Assembly (NCBI GenBank): GCA_000328365.1
Contig: KB294622.1
Location: 9,583 to 73,582 of the forward strand
Direction: 5' to 3'
DNA length: 64,000 nt
Source: Capitella teleta
Lineage: Eukaryota > Annelida > Polychaeta > Capitellidae
Part shown: one piece after another, positions 11,650 through 24,799 of the stretch
How the letters are laid out: each line of letters starts with the position of its first letter
How positions within the stretch are numbered: the stretch's first letter is position 1
Translations under genes and position numbers: made by a program
The notes under the pieces: generated by a model
Databases searched by the model: none
Seen by the model: only the letters and a program-made list of their open reading frames with translations
Told to the model about the DNA's origin: nothing

Positions 11650-14600
11650 TCATAATTGTAAGCACACATTAATGCTTTTTAATTTATACCGATAATTAAG
11701 GTGTCTACTTATATAAATGTTTTCTATTTGTACCATAATTGACTTTTTTTTTCTTATTCTACTTGTTTGAATTTATTTATTTATTTACTTACATTATACA
11801 TTACATTACTTACATAACGCAATGTGGAAAAATCCCCATTATTACTTGTAAATATACTTTTGAATCTCCCTATATACCACTCAAACCAAGTGCAAGAGTG
11901 TCACAGCTTTAGCTTATAATTTATTTAGTTTACATGGATTTGATGCAAATGATGAGATGCATAAACTTCCCGCAGATGATTAATTATATATATATTATAC
12001 AAGGCTCTGTTTAAGAGACCTTATTAAGAAATTAAGATCATCAGGGATCAATCCCATCTTTACGTAAGTTACGTAACACACAGGTGTGAATGAATGGTCG
12101 AGTGCTTTGTCCAATTGTGAACGACAAAACTTAGCAACAGGTGGGCAACAGGATTACTACGTTGTAGATATTATTGCTAACACAGCGAAAGATTGATGAC
12201 CTCGACGCCCTGTCGCTGAATGCTGTGTATCACCTTGTTTACACCTCGTAAACCTATTGATTTGCCTTTGATCGTTTGTTTCATTAAATCTGATTTAAAA
12301 ATAATGTTCTTTGTCTAACGTCTTTCTTCCTAAACTCTATACACGTATCTCTGAGATGACATGAACAAATGACATATATAATGAATCAACGAATGAGACG
12401 GTAGCAAAGAACTCAGACATGAAACATGCATTCCTGGTCGGGGTTACAAGAAAGCTCACCACGAACTGAATCTTCATTAATCCTGCAGTTCAGTTGAAAT
12501 GGAATTTTTTCTGGGTTCTTACTTAAATTGTATTTTGCAATTCGAGACATTACATGCATGTAGTATACGTATAGCAGAAATGGAAGAATGAACTGAGAAG
12601 AAGATAGTAATAGTCTGAATAATTTTTGACCATTTTGGGTTTTGCATGCATCAAGATGTTTCCTTCTTTTCCGCCAATAAACAGCTTCTTGGCCTTTTCA
12701 ATACAACTCAGCAACAGGAATGACTACTGGTTTTTTTTTTCCGGAATGGTGAACGTATTCAATTAGCCACTAAGAGACTTTATATTCTGCACAAGTGTTG
12801 TGCATTTATTCCCGCATAAGATTTATACATAATCAGATTTGCCAAATCCGAAGATAGCACCACATGACCAAGGTAATACCCGAATGGTAATTAAAACTCT
12901 TAAACTCTTGCACAAGGTCTATCATCGGGGAGTTTTGATATGTTGTCCGCCATAACATATATTGCAATTCATATCCAAAAATTAGCTTGTAGGGATTTTT
13001 TTCCCACTTATATCTTCTTTTTTTTCTTAAAATCTAATACCCAAGGAGATTTATTAGATCTAATCTCCCTGCTAATACCCCTATACTAAATTTTCAAGTC
13101 AACATTTCGTGTCTCATTCATTAATGCTCTGCATGTGTACGAATCATCAACTGAAAACTTCACAGAAGTTTCTTGGAAATCATTAAAGCTGTACTCAGAA
13201 ATTGCGAATGGCATTCAGTTGAGTGCAGGAGAATCTCAAGCATTTCGTTTGTCTTACATTCGGTTCACCGCTATAATGAGTAGACATATAAAAGAAAATC
13301 CCCCGGGTTCATAATTAAAGTTTTATTCTGAGCATCAGACACCAAGCCGACCTATGCGCATAGCACATAATTATTAAGGAATTATAAATACTTATTAATG
13401 TTTCTGCAGCCGTCTGTGGTCCGCCCGTCATTCGCCTTAGAAAGAGGTGGGTAATAGGAATGTAACCAGGTACTCACTCCTTTCTATATTGTATTTTAAC
13501 ACAGTATGTTATAATCAAATTAAATAAGGGTAGGGCAGCGGGAAAACCCCCTCATATATCACATGTCCTCAAATGAGAATCGATTCGTGAGTTTTGAATT
13601 TTTTGCTTTTGAATTTTGAATTTTATTGTGAATTTTGATCATTCACTTCTTGGTTCGACAAACAAACATGATTTTCGTTACGAAATTTTTTCTCTATATA
13701 GCATTTTAGTTGAATGCGTGCTCTCACGCTCGATCAAGAAAAAAAAAATTACTTTTTTATATACTTCTGTCATTTGTGATTATTATATATATTCATTTCT
13801 TATTGATTATTCTTTTTTTATAATTATGTCTTTTTATGACGTGAAGTAAAATATTATAATTATAATTTTGGTAACGAAATTATTATTGTAAACGTTGCGT
13901 GAACAATGTTGAATTTCGGGATATAATACCAGAACGTGATAATGGCAGATTCCATACAGATCCAAGTTAATGCTGTTCTACTACTCGAGTGCTTTTATTG
14001 TGGTGATGTTGCCTCGACGTAGAGCCATAGATATGTAGATGAACTTCTTCCTATACAAGATCGAACATCGGCAAATCTCCCCATTGTGAAAGTTCAAAAC
14101 TTAGTTGAAAGATTATCAATTTGTTCATAATTAATTTTAAGCGTTTTTGGACATCAAACGCGGAATCTGCAATACTCGAGTGAAGAGATGACAGGGTTGC
14201 CATGACAACGGTTGGCAGGTATAGGAATTTGGGGACACGCGGTGATTACTTTTTATGAGCGCTGTCGGATCTGGTATACTAACCGGGGGAAGAGCATCTG
14301 CATATCTATGTAGAACATGATTATACCCGCAAGACAACTTACATGGTATAGTTAGATTGAAGTATTGCATAATGAAGTAGCAGTCTACATCGTCTCACAA
14401 AAATACACATCCTCTTTCGTGCATGTTTGCCAAGTGGTAGAATGGATTGTTACTGTTTTGTGAGTTGCGGAATGAATATGTCTTTCTTTTGTCTTGACAT
14501 AAATTCACTGAGTTGTCACAACCATGCACCCACGTATTATCAAAACAAATCATGAGGTAATACAAGTTTTAGGTCTCGATTCATTTCTGTTGAATGACAT

Positions 14601-14660
14601 ATACTACTGAATGATTACAAAATGATGACATTAGAGTTCACAATGTATATAGGGTAAAAA
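11650..14660. other. Intergenic, no gene recognised
   Basis: A/T-rich sequence with short homopolymers. Small frames at 13616-13849 and 14137-14370 are low-complexity or unsupported. I see no RNA gene or clear transposon. Confidence 0.4.
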
Positions 14661-14669
14661 ATATGCAAT

Positions 14670-14735
14670 AGCAATTGCAATTGCAATTGCAATTGCAATT
14701 GCAATTGCAAAAAAAAAAAAAAAAAAAAAAAAATT
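14670..14735. repeat. (CAATTG)n hexamer run with A tail
   Basis: About six to seven copies of the self-complementary hexamer CAATTG run directly into about 23 A bases. It lies about 50 bases upstream of the mariner-like MITE. Confidence 0.8.
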
Positions 14736-14784
14736 AAAAATTAAATATATATAACGAATTACAGCTGTAATATGTAAAGATGTA

Positions 14785-15514
14785 CAGAGTAGACCAAAAG
14801 TAGCCTATCTACTCCATATGTTTAAGATCTCAATGCTTCCAAATGGCGCAACGCATTTCTTAGAAAGTGTCCAAAAAAAGTGTTAAAACAGATCGCAGTG
14901 TGAAAAAAAAAATAAAAAAAAAAAAATAAAAAAAAAAGAGAAAGTAATACTTGGTTTGCTTAGTTTAACATTTCATGTTGCTATTCCTATCATTTCTATT
15001 CCAATTCCATCAACTTTTATACCAATATAATATCTCAATTATTAGAGTGCACTCATCATTCTGGGATATTTCCACTTTTGGCGGCGAACAGGGCCCCGGA
15101 CCATGAATAAGCTTCATTGAACGCATAAAATTTTAATAAGGCAGCGCTCTCGTACTAAGTTTTGATTGTGAGTGCTATTGTTGTGACAGTAGCACTAATG
15201 TGTATCTCCTAAAACCAAAACAAAGCAAAGAGTTTGCATTGAAGTGCCATACCAGAGATGACATTCCTTATAATAATGCTCGTTCAGGGGCTCATCTGAT
15301 TTTGTTAATTTCGTGATCACTCACCACTCGCACTTAAATGTTCCTCCATCATTCAAATTGGACATTTTACTTGATTTCTTTGCATAAATGTGCACAACAT
15401 AGCATAATTAATTCATACCAGGTAGTTATTTTTAAGAATTATTGATACATTTTAGAAAACTTCTGAGTTTTACTTTTAACATTGAATAGATTAGATTACT
15501 TTTGGCCCACTCTG
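14785..15514 (+). mobile_element. Mariner-like MITE, copy 2 (complete)
   Basis: The element is bounded by TA on both sides (14783-14784 and 15515-15516). Its left end CAGAGTAGACCAAAAGTA is inverted relative to the right end TTACTTTTGGCCCACTCTG, giving terminal inverted repeats of about 20 bases with few mismatches. TA target duplication and a CAGAGTGGGCCAAAAGT-type terminus fit a Tc1/mariner family element. At 730 bases with no transposase it is non-autonomous. It matches copy 1 at 4305-4980 in opposite orientation. Confidence 0.85.
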
Positions 15515-15519
15515 TATAG

Positions 15520-16480
15520 AATATAATTTATAGGCCTACACTAACAGAACTAGATTAGGTCTCTTTGTCAAGGGTATATGTACGCAGCGCAGTCAAGGCC
15601 AATGTGTAACGAAGCTAATATTTAAAGGTTAAAAAATAAACTCAAGAAGCTTGTTCTTTTCTTGGCCTAGATGTCTCTTTGTTGTGGGAAACAACAAAAA
15701 AAAGATCTCGGTACAAACGTCAACGTAGAACACAGCGCATGACTCGTGAGGTTGGCAGCTTCATCGTCGATCCGTGGGGTGTTTCCGTTGAGCTTGCTTC
15801 TGCGAGTCTTCAAACTTACAGGTATTCATGGCCATAAACTTAGAGAACTTTGAGTGAATACTAAAGCAATTACACTATTCAAACAGACAAGATACAAAGA
15901 TACAGAAGAATACTAAATATTATACCAATAAAAAAATATAAAATGGTAAAATGCAAAATATCATAGTAAATACAGATATATAACATATTTTCTAAATAGG
16001 AATAATTTATGATTATAAATTTCAGTCATAATTTTAGAAGGAAAGGAAGCCCGAAAGTACATGAACTAATATATAATGAGCAACAAAAGAAACTACCGGT
16101 ATACACCTTTATATGTATTGCATTATGGGCTCAAAAGAATTTGAACTCTTCATAATCAGTTGCATATGTCTTGCATGATCACTAAATGAATTCACGAAAA
16201 GAAAAATAGAAAATTTTGCTTGACTGAACAACAATACAGATGAACAAAGAAAGTTGTTCATTTCCGATATCTCTCAAAATCATGCATGGAAATTGATAGA
16301 ACATCAGTAATTCTTTCTTAGATGGTTCGCGATTTGTTTGCCACCCATTGTTTCTCGATGCACCCTCTAAGCTCGTTGGAAAAACGGTGCGCAATAGAGA
16401 TTTTGAGCTTTATAACTGTACCAGAATGTGTTTCCATGGTGACGCAATTTCAAAATTTTCTTCTCTTCTTCGGGCATTAA
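15520..16480. other. Intergenic, nothing recognised
   Basis: No gene, RNA or clear repeat was recognised in this stretch. Confidence 0.4.
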
Positions 16481-16539
16481 ATGTTTATCTTATCTGTTTA
16501 TCTTACCAGGGTTATACTGCTCGCCCTCCTTGTACGCTT

Positions 16540-16790
16540 CACCGCCATACTGACAGTGGGTGATCGACCCAAGTCTGGGAGACCTCAGCATGCGACCAGG
16601 GTCCTCAGGAGGCAGGATCCTGCAATCCTGTTTGATCACGTCCGAGACCGTTTTCGTCAGAAGTTCCAACTTCCGAATAATTAAACTTGGGTGGATATAC
16701 TGAACACACCCACCAATCATATATCAGCCGTGAATTTAGGTTGCACCACTCTGCGGGCTTTTCAAAACGTGTCTAGTTTCTTGTGTTGCT
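16540..16790 (+). mobile_element. Tc1-like transposase fragment
   Basis: The plus strand reads DRPKSGRPQ followed by HVRDRFR, matching the helix-turn-helix / GRPR-like segment and the following LRDRFR-type segment of Tc1-family transposases. A few codons later, in another frame, ISAVNLGCTTLRAF resembles the RISAxTVRxRLR segment. Only the DNA-binding part is seen; the DDE catalytic domain was not recognised, so this is a relic. Confidence 0.65.
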
Positions 16791-16799
16791 CTGTATTCA

Positions 16800-19700
16800 A
16801 TGCCATGCTTTATTTAGCAACAAAAGACGGACCCACCCAAATCCTACCCCTGAATACAATATTCATTTTTGCATTTATTACCCTTATGAACTTCTCTAAT
16901 ACATTCTAAAAGTTTGTTAGATATAAATAGAAGGAAACTCAGTCGTCAAGCGGCTGCTCGTCGGCGTTGCTAAGGACAATTACAATTGTAAAACGGCGGT
17001 GATTCAAAGCGCAAAATTCACGTTTAAAAAAAGGCGACCCTTGTCTTTGTGGATTCCGCACAATCCTAATGCGACCACGATGTAATATTTAACCTCTCCC
17101 TAAGATCATAACGTATAACTTCATAGCGTTTACTTATCATTCTGCAATCTATCATAATATTTAAAGACAAGAATATTTTATTAGATGTGATAAGATATTG
17201 TGACCCGGAAGTGAACTACCCAAATCTTCAAAAATTGCATATTAATAGATTATCCAGTTAAATAGCCCCGTTGAACATTCCATCTAATTGTATAAGTGTG
17301 ACAACTGCTGACCAAGGATCAAATACACTTTATGGTAAGTCACTCTCATTCACTAACATGTGCCATTACACGTTATATAAATATATGATTCGATCTAATA
17401 ATGATTCTCTCACCGAAATCCGGATTACTCATGTATGACATTTAATTCGAACATCGACAGAAAATGGCTAGAAGGTCGTACACAAATGTCCTATCTTTTC
17501 CCCAAATTACAAACCCCTATACCCCAAAAAGTTCATAGGGCCCTTTTAGTGTTTTAGCCCTATAGAAAAAAAAGTGTTCTGGTTAATTCTAAAGGTGCTA
17601 AATGTGTTAATTCTAGAGATAATTGGTAAAGCGACCTGTCAGAGTGTCGACGGAGGTGCGTGCAGTCACACAATGGAGGTAACTGGATATCTCCCCATAA
17701 ATCATACAATACAATAATGCTCATACACGAAGATGATTATACCAGAAGAATAATTATACATGTATGTGCATTTATCTGTGTGGTTTGCGGCCAATTTCTA
17801 AGGTCCTAATGCGAATGCGTATAATGTGCTCGGTATGCCAAGAGGATTATTACTCTGAAGTGTCTGAAAATATGCTTCAGCGTGTTGCTTTCATATAACT
17901 GATACGCCATAATGTTATTTCTACACCGTGTGTTATTTTTACGCCATTATGTTATTCTTACGCCATGTATGGGGTACCTGCCTCTCTATCTGACAATCAG
18001 TAGTAATACGCATAGGAGCACCTGCGGTTTTGTTACGTCTATCAAAAATTAGTATTCAGTCGAAAATGTCAATAAGGCGAGGGCGAGCCTTCAATCACCC
18101 CAAACACAATTTTCTGTAGTCGGAAAACTTAGCGAATCCACCACACTTGGGCCGACGGAAATCACGTGACGAATGCAAGATCCTCAGTGTGACCTCTTGG
18201 AAATGCTCCTCTCCTCAGCCACACCCCATCGTCTGAAAGAGCACATATTGGAATAACATGATAAAATATTATTAATACATATTATATACCTTTAGGAGAG
18301 GTCATGCATAGATTCCTGTTGCATAGATCCTTCTGTATCGCAGAGGCGTAATCCCTTTCAGCCTATATCGATTATTTATTTACTTGAAGATTAAAGCGAG
18401 TCATCATGATTGAACGAGAACCGAGAGCCAGCAATCGCCAGGTAACTAATGGGATCAAACATTCGCCGTTTTAAATATCGAGTGCTTCGTGAAATGTCAT
18501 TCCTTCTCAGTGGTATTTACATGCGAATCTAGGATCAAAGGGCAGTGATCCCACTGTCACGATTCTTGCAGTCGTTACAATTTTAGAAATATTCATTACC
18601 TCTGGCACTGCATAGAACCAGCAATTAAAGCAGGTCGGGTGCTCCAGGCTGCCCAGGGAAATGGGTCAGACCGCCAGGGACGGGTTATTCTGTGTAACAC
18701 AGCAATTTGAAATGCTCTACATACATGCAAAAGCACCAAAGTCTGTATAGACTATGGTCCTTTTGCATGTATGTAGAACATTGCATGTATGTAGAACATT
18801 TCAAATCTGAACCAAAATAATATAATAATGATAGCGAAATGAATTGTTTGTGACAGTATACTATACATGTTAGCTTTATGCAAATGAAACTTCACTGCTA
18901 TAATTGATTATTGTGTCCTCAATACATTACTATGACGTAAGTAAGTTCTCTGTATCAGTATGCACGAACGTATGTCACGAGAGAGCACTCAATTCAATGC
19001 ACTGTACGTACTCAAATAATATACTTGCATTTCATTTAAATCCCGCCTTTCCTAGGTTATGCTGCTGCCTGTGTCGAGAGCCCAGGGAAGGATCAAGAGG
19101 TTTGCTCACTTATATATTTAAGCACTCAGCAATAGAATTGTTTAGACTTTATTATTGCATCAAATAAACCAGTTTTAGCTTATATTTCATATTTTATATT
19201 TCTTCTTATGTTATATTGCATGTGTACGCCAAATAAATATTGCATTGCAATATCCTACTTCGGAATCGTGCTGCGCAAGTTTGCTTCGTGGTTAAAAAGG
19301 CGGCTTACGGGTCAATGAGGTCACGCAGCATGACTCATGCTTAATATTACTGAAGGTTTATTTCTCAAACGTATTCATAACGTCTGTTATGGAGCTGTAT
19401 AAAGTTCATGTTATCCAACTTATTTGTGTCACGTTTTGACTCTGACGCACATTTTACGCAACTAAATTGTCTGGTCACAAGCGATATTTCCGGATGTCGA
19501 AATACTCACCCTTGAGAATTCCACAGTGGAAAGAAATTATCGGTACCCAAGGAAATGCTGACCTTCTAAACCCATGCAAATTAATCCATGAAATGCTGAA
19601 ATGCTGAATCCATATTTTTTTCTTTCAATTAATAAATTTCATAATTTGTTGGATAATTTGAGAATCACAGGAGTGTTACTAATGTGACCTTTCAATAATT

Positions 19701-20940
19701 CTTCGGCCAATTACTAGTATATGCAATATCGTTGGGTACAGTATAAGTGGGTATATATATCGACAATTTAAGCAACGTCACATTAATTACAATAATTACT
19801 AACTAATAAACAGAGAAACAAAACAGAAACGATGGGGATTACGCTTCCTTTTTATTACTTTTATTTATTTTTTTATTTTTTTTTTTCTGTTAGGGGTGGA
19901 GGGTGAATCAGGTATTTGCTTAATTAAGTGTTGGTGATTTATCAATGATGAACTCTATCTGAAGTTGCTTTATTATAAGAGATATACTGCGTTTAATACA
20001 TTCTCATATTAAACACCAATTGAATGGATATGAAGCTGCATTTGAATTGATTTAAATTTGACGCTTCATTTGTGCCGATTCTATTCACACACTCTCTCTC
20101 TATCTCTCTCCTGTGAGCAAAATAAGAGCACTTGCCGACCGCAACACTCCCTTTCTCATTGCACGTTGCATGTTCCGTGCTCTCAGTGTTCAATAATTCA
20201 ACTGATTGATCTACTCTGCCCCTTTATTTAATTAATTATTTAATTAATTAATTAATTAATTATTGACCGGATAAGCTGATTGTTTGGTTGTTTTTGTTGT
20301 TGTTGGGTTTCTTGCGCATTGAATAACTGTTCTTATTAAAAGCATATCGGGGTCCAAGAAAAATGTAAATTGGCCCAGTTATGTAACCAAGTGGATAAAC
20401 AGGGTCCAAGTACATCAGACTTACAATTAGAGCATGCATGTGTCTTACAGGGACAATCGGTAAGAGCTTAAGTGGGGTGCGTCAAATTAGACCCTGGATG
20501 TTCATGAAAGCAAAGAGATTCTGCATTGCTATATTATACATGGAATTGGAAAGTTTGCGTTCATGCTTGAGTAATAAAGTAGTGCGATTTATATTTTGAT
20601 AATTATTAAAACTACTTGGAGGAGGGGAGAAAAATATCTCTGAATGGGCCTGTGGTTACTGGCAACCGCCTTGTTTAAAACTTCTGAACTCCCTCTATCT
20701 TTTATACTTATAGCATTATGTGTGGTTCGTATGATTTGTAACTTTCCAACTGCGTGCTAAATTCGCGTGCGTTGAGATTGATCTGACGTACGTGAGATTG
20801 TATTAATCCTCAGTCCCCAAATAGTGTTAATTTAAAGGGAAAAAATCGGTCCCTATACAATGGAACATATCTAAATCGAAAGCATGTAAACAGAAGGCAG
20901 GTGCTGGAAATTGATTTCTTCTCGAGAAGAGCCAGCAACA
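16800..20940. other. Intergenic, no gene recognised
   Basis: Long A/T-rich stretch. Apart from the hairpin at 18705-18805 and short homopolymers, I see no gene, RNA gene or recognisable transposon. Small frames at 18904-19167 and 19993-20193 have no supporting features. Confidence 0.4.
18705..18805. repeat. Imperfect hairpin with a duplicated right arm
   Basis: The left arm ATTTGAAATGCTCTACATAC (continuing through ATGCAAAAG) is complementary to CTTTTGCATGTATGTAGAAC (continuing through ATT). The right arm then repeats GCATGTATGTAGAACATT once more before TCAAAT. The loop itself contains AGTCTGTATAGACT, another small palindrome. Confidence 0.8.
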
Positions 20941-20946
20941 GCCAGA

Positions 20947-21200
20947 TGACTCAATCGAAATTTCACATGCATAAACCAACAGCATCAGCGCGTTAAATTT
21001 GATTCGGCAAACTCCGGAAGCGCTCGGCTGAGTTACGAAATACCCCGATGTCCTTATTTGGCAAAGAGGCGGGTTTTTTTCGTCGGTGTGACGTCAACTT
21101 GGCAGAGGATGAATCAGAAAGAATCACGACAATTTTTACGGGTCTTGGAAATGCTGAGTCGTATGGATATAGGCTGTGACTACGCTATTTTATAAATTAA
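20947..21200 (+). promoter_or_regulatory. Candidate promoter elements of the MMP gene
   Basis: Upstream of the metalloproteinase start there is a perfect AP-1 site TGACTCA (20947-20953), a perfect CRE TGACGTCA (21089-21096) and a TATA-like TATAAATTAA (21191-21200). AP-1 control is well established for many vertebrate MMP genes. The spacing from the TATA-like box to ATG (about 125 bases) would allow a normal 5' UTR. Function is inference. Confidence 0.4.
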
Positions 21201-21322
21201 CATATTAAAACCCTCTTGGACTCAGTGAAGCGAGGAAATTCAAGAGTACATAAGGAGAGACCCGCACCGCCCGAGGACAACTTCATCGACTGAGTTGGAA
21301 GCTAACTAATCAACAAGAAAGG

Positions 21323-22980
21323 ATGAAGCACGCAACTTGGGTTCTTGTTGCTATGGCAACTTGCTGTGTTACCTTGGTAACGGCAGCTGCCGTCCCGGAG
21401 ACAGCGCCATCACGGGAGGAAATAGAGGTGAGCAATTAACAAGTTCTTTGCATTTACATTTACATTTTATACTCAATGTTTTAGAGTTTGTGCGTTTAAT
21501 AAATGATGAGCGGGTGGCTATTAGAATCCGGAAGCCAGTTTAATTGAGTTATTAAACGGTACCGGTCCGTTCATTTTTTTATAATATGATATTCTTCTTT
21601 ATTCTGTACAATCAAATACACTCTTTTTCTTCGTCGCATACCTGAGCGTTTTTGTGAGCATTTTTTTTTTCTCTTTTCCTTTGTATGATGCCTTATATTT
21701 TGGCTGAGCGATCAAAACATGGCATATAGCATTGTACTAATGTATAGGTAATTAAAGAAAGCAATCAATCTGCTCTTTTATCCATCACACCTCGCATGAC
21801 ATTGTGAATCACCTAGTTGTCGATACAAAGTAAATAATGCATTTACCTTGCAGCTATTCTACATGCATTCCAGCAACTCAGACCGGTACCCCTGGATATA
21901 AAACTAATCGCGTTGTTTTGTTGTTTTTTTTTCCCTAGGAATTCATGACCAAGTATGGATACACTGACGAAGTTGTAGATTCAGAAGCAGGGACCTCACC
22001 GAGCAAGGTTGGCGCCTTGGTCGCCGCGGATCCGGAAGAAAAGTTCAGACAAAAAATCCGATTGGTGCAGCGAATGGGAGGTTTAGAAGAGACAGGTGTG
22101 CAGCTAATCATGTTTTATTTATATATTCTCCAAATTCGTATTCAATTAAATTTAAATGGTTGTAGAAGTTGTACTTGAATTTGGTTTTGTGTAATTACAG
22201 GTGAACTCAACGAAGAGACAATCAAACTATTCAAGACGAAGAGATGCGGCATGGTTGATTATGAAACTGGAAATATGGTGAATCTTGCTAAGAGAAGAAG
22301 GAAGAGATATGCTTTGGAAGGTAGGTCATCAGGTGTAGTGTGTTATTAAAAGAAGAATTTAATCAGCTACAAAACATGGTTGATCATTTCACGGTAAATG
22401 GTTTCATGGATTTCTCCTCATAATCAATCTAGAGAGTTTTAAAGGCGGATTCGAGTGAAGTACTTACACATGTTCAGGTGCATTCGAGTGGGTGGGTTAG
22501 ATGGCTTTAAGCATTTAATTACCTCAATTGACTTCCGCGAATTTTGTCGATTACGAATTATGTAAATTTTAATGATGAGTCACCAGCTTACAGATGGCCT
22601 TCTAGGATTACACTTCGTTGAAAATTATTCAAGCGCAGCTTTCCACATGCCTCGGGTCTCGTTAAGAACTAGAGCACTAGCTAGAATCACGAATCTCAGT
22701 GGAGCTTGACGATTAACTTTCCCAGGCACTGTCTTTAGGTGAACGAAGTGCACCGTGTCACATGACACACGAGTGCATGACTGCAGACGTTTACTTATCC
22801 AACTAATGATCGACTTCTCCGCGCAGGTAGCAGATGGGCTGACCCCGAGCGACTGACGTGGAAGTTGAGCCGTGGAACAAATGATATGTCCAGTGCAGAG
22901 CTCAAGAGCGAGATACAACGAGCTTTTGACGTAAGTCAAACTCCTAAACATTTTACCCGTTTTACACTTCTTTTGTTTTC

Positions 22981-23021
<41 letters not shown>

Positions 23022-24492
23022 GCTGGAAATTCATATTTTATGTGTTATCCCTCTTCGCAGGTTTGGGCTGAGTACAGCTCCATCGAGGCCTCTGAAACTT
23101 CGTCAAATCCTGACATCAATGTCGCTTTTTACACCGGTAACCATGGCGATGGGTATCCATTTGATGGACGTGGAACAACTCTAGCCCATGCCTTCTTCCC
23201 ACGCTGGGGTGGAGATGTCCATTTTGATGATGACGAAACATTCACGAGGAACTCCTACTCCGGTTAGTCGCATTTTCCTCGCAACAAAGCTAGAAATTGC
23301 TAATTTTATCCTCTCACAGGTACCAACTTCTTCCAAGTGGCTGCTCATGAAATCGGCCATTCGCTGGGTTTAATGCACTCATCGGACCAATCTTCGCTCA
23401 TGGCTGCCTACTATCGAGGCTACCAACGCAACTTCAAACTAGGTAACGACGACATTCGAGGTATCCAAAACTTGTACCCCCAAAAGTCCGTTCCTGCGCC
23501 AACACGGAGTCCTGCGAGCAACACAACGCCCGGTAAAACAACACCAAGAACGACTTCAGGAGGAACCCCGGATTATTGTCAGAACGCTCGCTTTGATACC
23601 ATTACGATCTATGATGGTGACGTTTACGGATTTCTGGGAAACCTAGTCTATTTGCTGACAACGAGTGGAGTGGCGGCTGGCTACCCCAAGAGCATCTCTA
23701 GCTCGATATTCAAAGAGCTGCCGAATAATCTGGATTCATCCGTTTACTGGGAAGAATCAACCAAGGGCCAAGCAAGGACTTACTTCTTCAAGGTACTGCA
23801 TTTTATCTCATTAGGTTTATATCAATACTAACCGTTTGGCCATTGCAGGGTTCTCAATATTGGAGATATAATTCTAACGGACTGGCAAATGGCTATCCTC
23901 GCAGCATCAGCCGCGGATTCCCAGGTGTTCCAAACAATCTGGATGCATCGTTCGTGTGGAGCGGCAACGATGTGACCTACTTCATCAAAGGTATGACCAG
24001 TATTGTTCTACCTGAGGACAGAAGCCTCATTTGCCTCTCTCGTTGTCAGATAACCAGTACTACCGCTACGTGCGAGGCTCAGGGGTTACCAGTGGCTACC
24101 CTCGCCCGTTGTCCCTCTGGGCTGGGTTGCCAAGCAACATCGACGCGGCTTTCCAGTACACCAATGGCAGAACATACTTCTTCTCTGGAACGACGTACTA
24201 CCGCTTCAATGACTTCAACTTCCGGGTGGACGATTCGTACCCGAGAAACAACAACTACTGGTGGTACGGTTGCCGTTCTGGTAATCTGGTTGAAGGTCTG
24301 AGCAACGACACTGAAGAGCGTCTGGAAGAGCATCTGGAGGAGAACACCGATGACGATGAGTTTGTAGAGGTTCCGACCCACAACGTTGAGATGAGAGGAG
24401 GTTATGGACTCAATTCGGCACCCTTGAAATCTTCAGCCGTGTCTGTAGTCGTTGCACTGCTCGCTATACAAAGAATAGTTAGCGCTTTCTAG
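21323..24492 (+). CDS. Matrix metalloproteinase with hemopexin domain, likely GPI-anchored
   Basis: Zinc endopeptidase of the MMP (M10A) family, 581 residues from eight exons: 21323-21427, 21939-22095, 22201-22320, 22827-22930, 23061-23262, 23320-23792, 23849-23990, 24050-24492. All junctions are GT-AG and the frame is whole. Order: signal peptide (about 1-22); propeptide with cysteine switch KRCGMVD (C103); furin-type site KRRRKR (118-123); catalytic domain with [11 protein letters not shown] (H239, E240, H243, H249) and Met-turn SSLMAAYY (M257); Pro/Thr-rich hinge (286-313); hemopexin domain bounded by C316 and C509; an acidic stretch (about 519-545); and a hydrophobic tail [13 protein letters not shown] ending the protein, as in GPI-anchored MMPs. 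It would act at the cell surface on matrix or shed proteins after furin activation. Its sub-class and GPI anchoring are inferred from the tail only. Confidence 0.96.
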
Positions 24493-24777
24493 GAATGGAT
24501 AGAGACTGATATAATGCAACATGTACTTGTAGCGCTACGTGGTCTTCCATCCGCTGTGATAGGATTCGCTCTAAAATCAAATTGTATACGAGTTATATCA
24601 TATACTTCATGCAGGGAAATGAATCATTATCGGTTCATTTTGTATTTTCCTGGGATGTTACAACTTTTAACAACATTTATCAAAATATACAGAAACGTCT
24701 TGTTATTTAATCCCTCTTTTTGTTGTTTTTGTTTTTGTTTTTGTGGCGAACACGCGGGCGTGTTTGATTGATTATTT

Positions 24778-24783
24778 AATAAA
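24778..24783 (+). promoter_or_regulatory. Poly(A) signal AATAAA, MMP gene
   Basis: AATAAA lies 286 bases after the metalloproteinase stop codon, followed by T-rich sequence; it is the first good signal downstream. Confidence 0.5.
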
Positions 24784-24799
24784 AACAACCGGTATACTT

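Noticed and set aside
14670-14735. CRISPR-like array
   Set aside because: It is a pure CAATTG hexamer run with no spacers, in an animal genome.
22625-22951. Minus-strand 108-codon frame inside the MMP gene
   Set aside because: It is the shadow of MMP exon 4 and its flanking introns.
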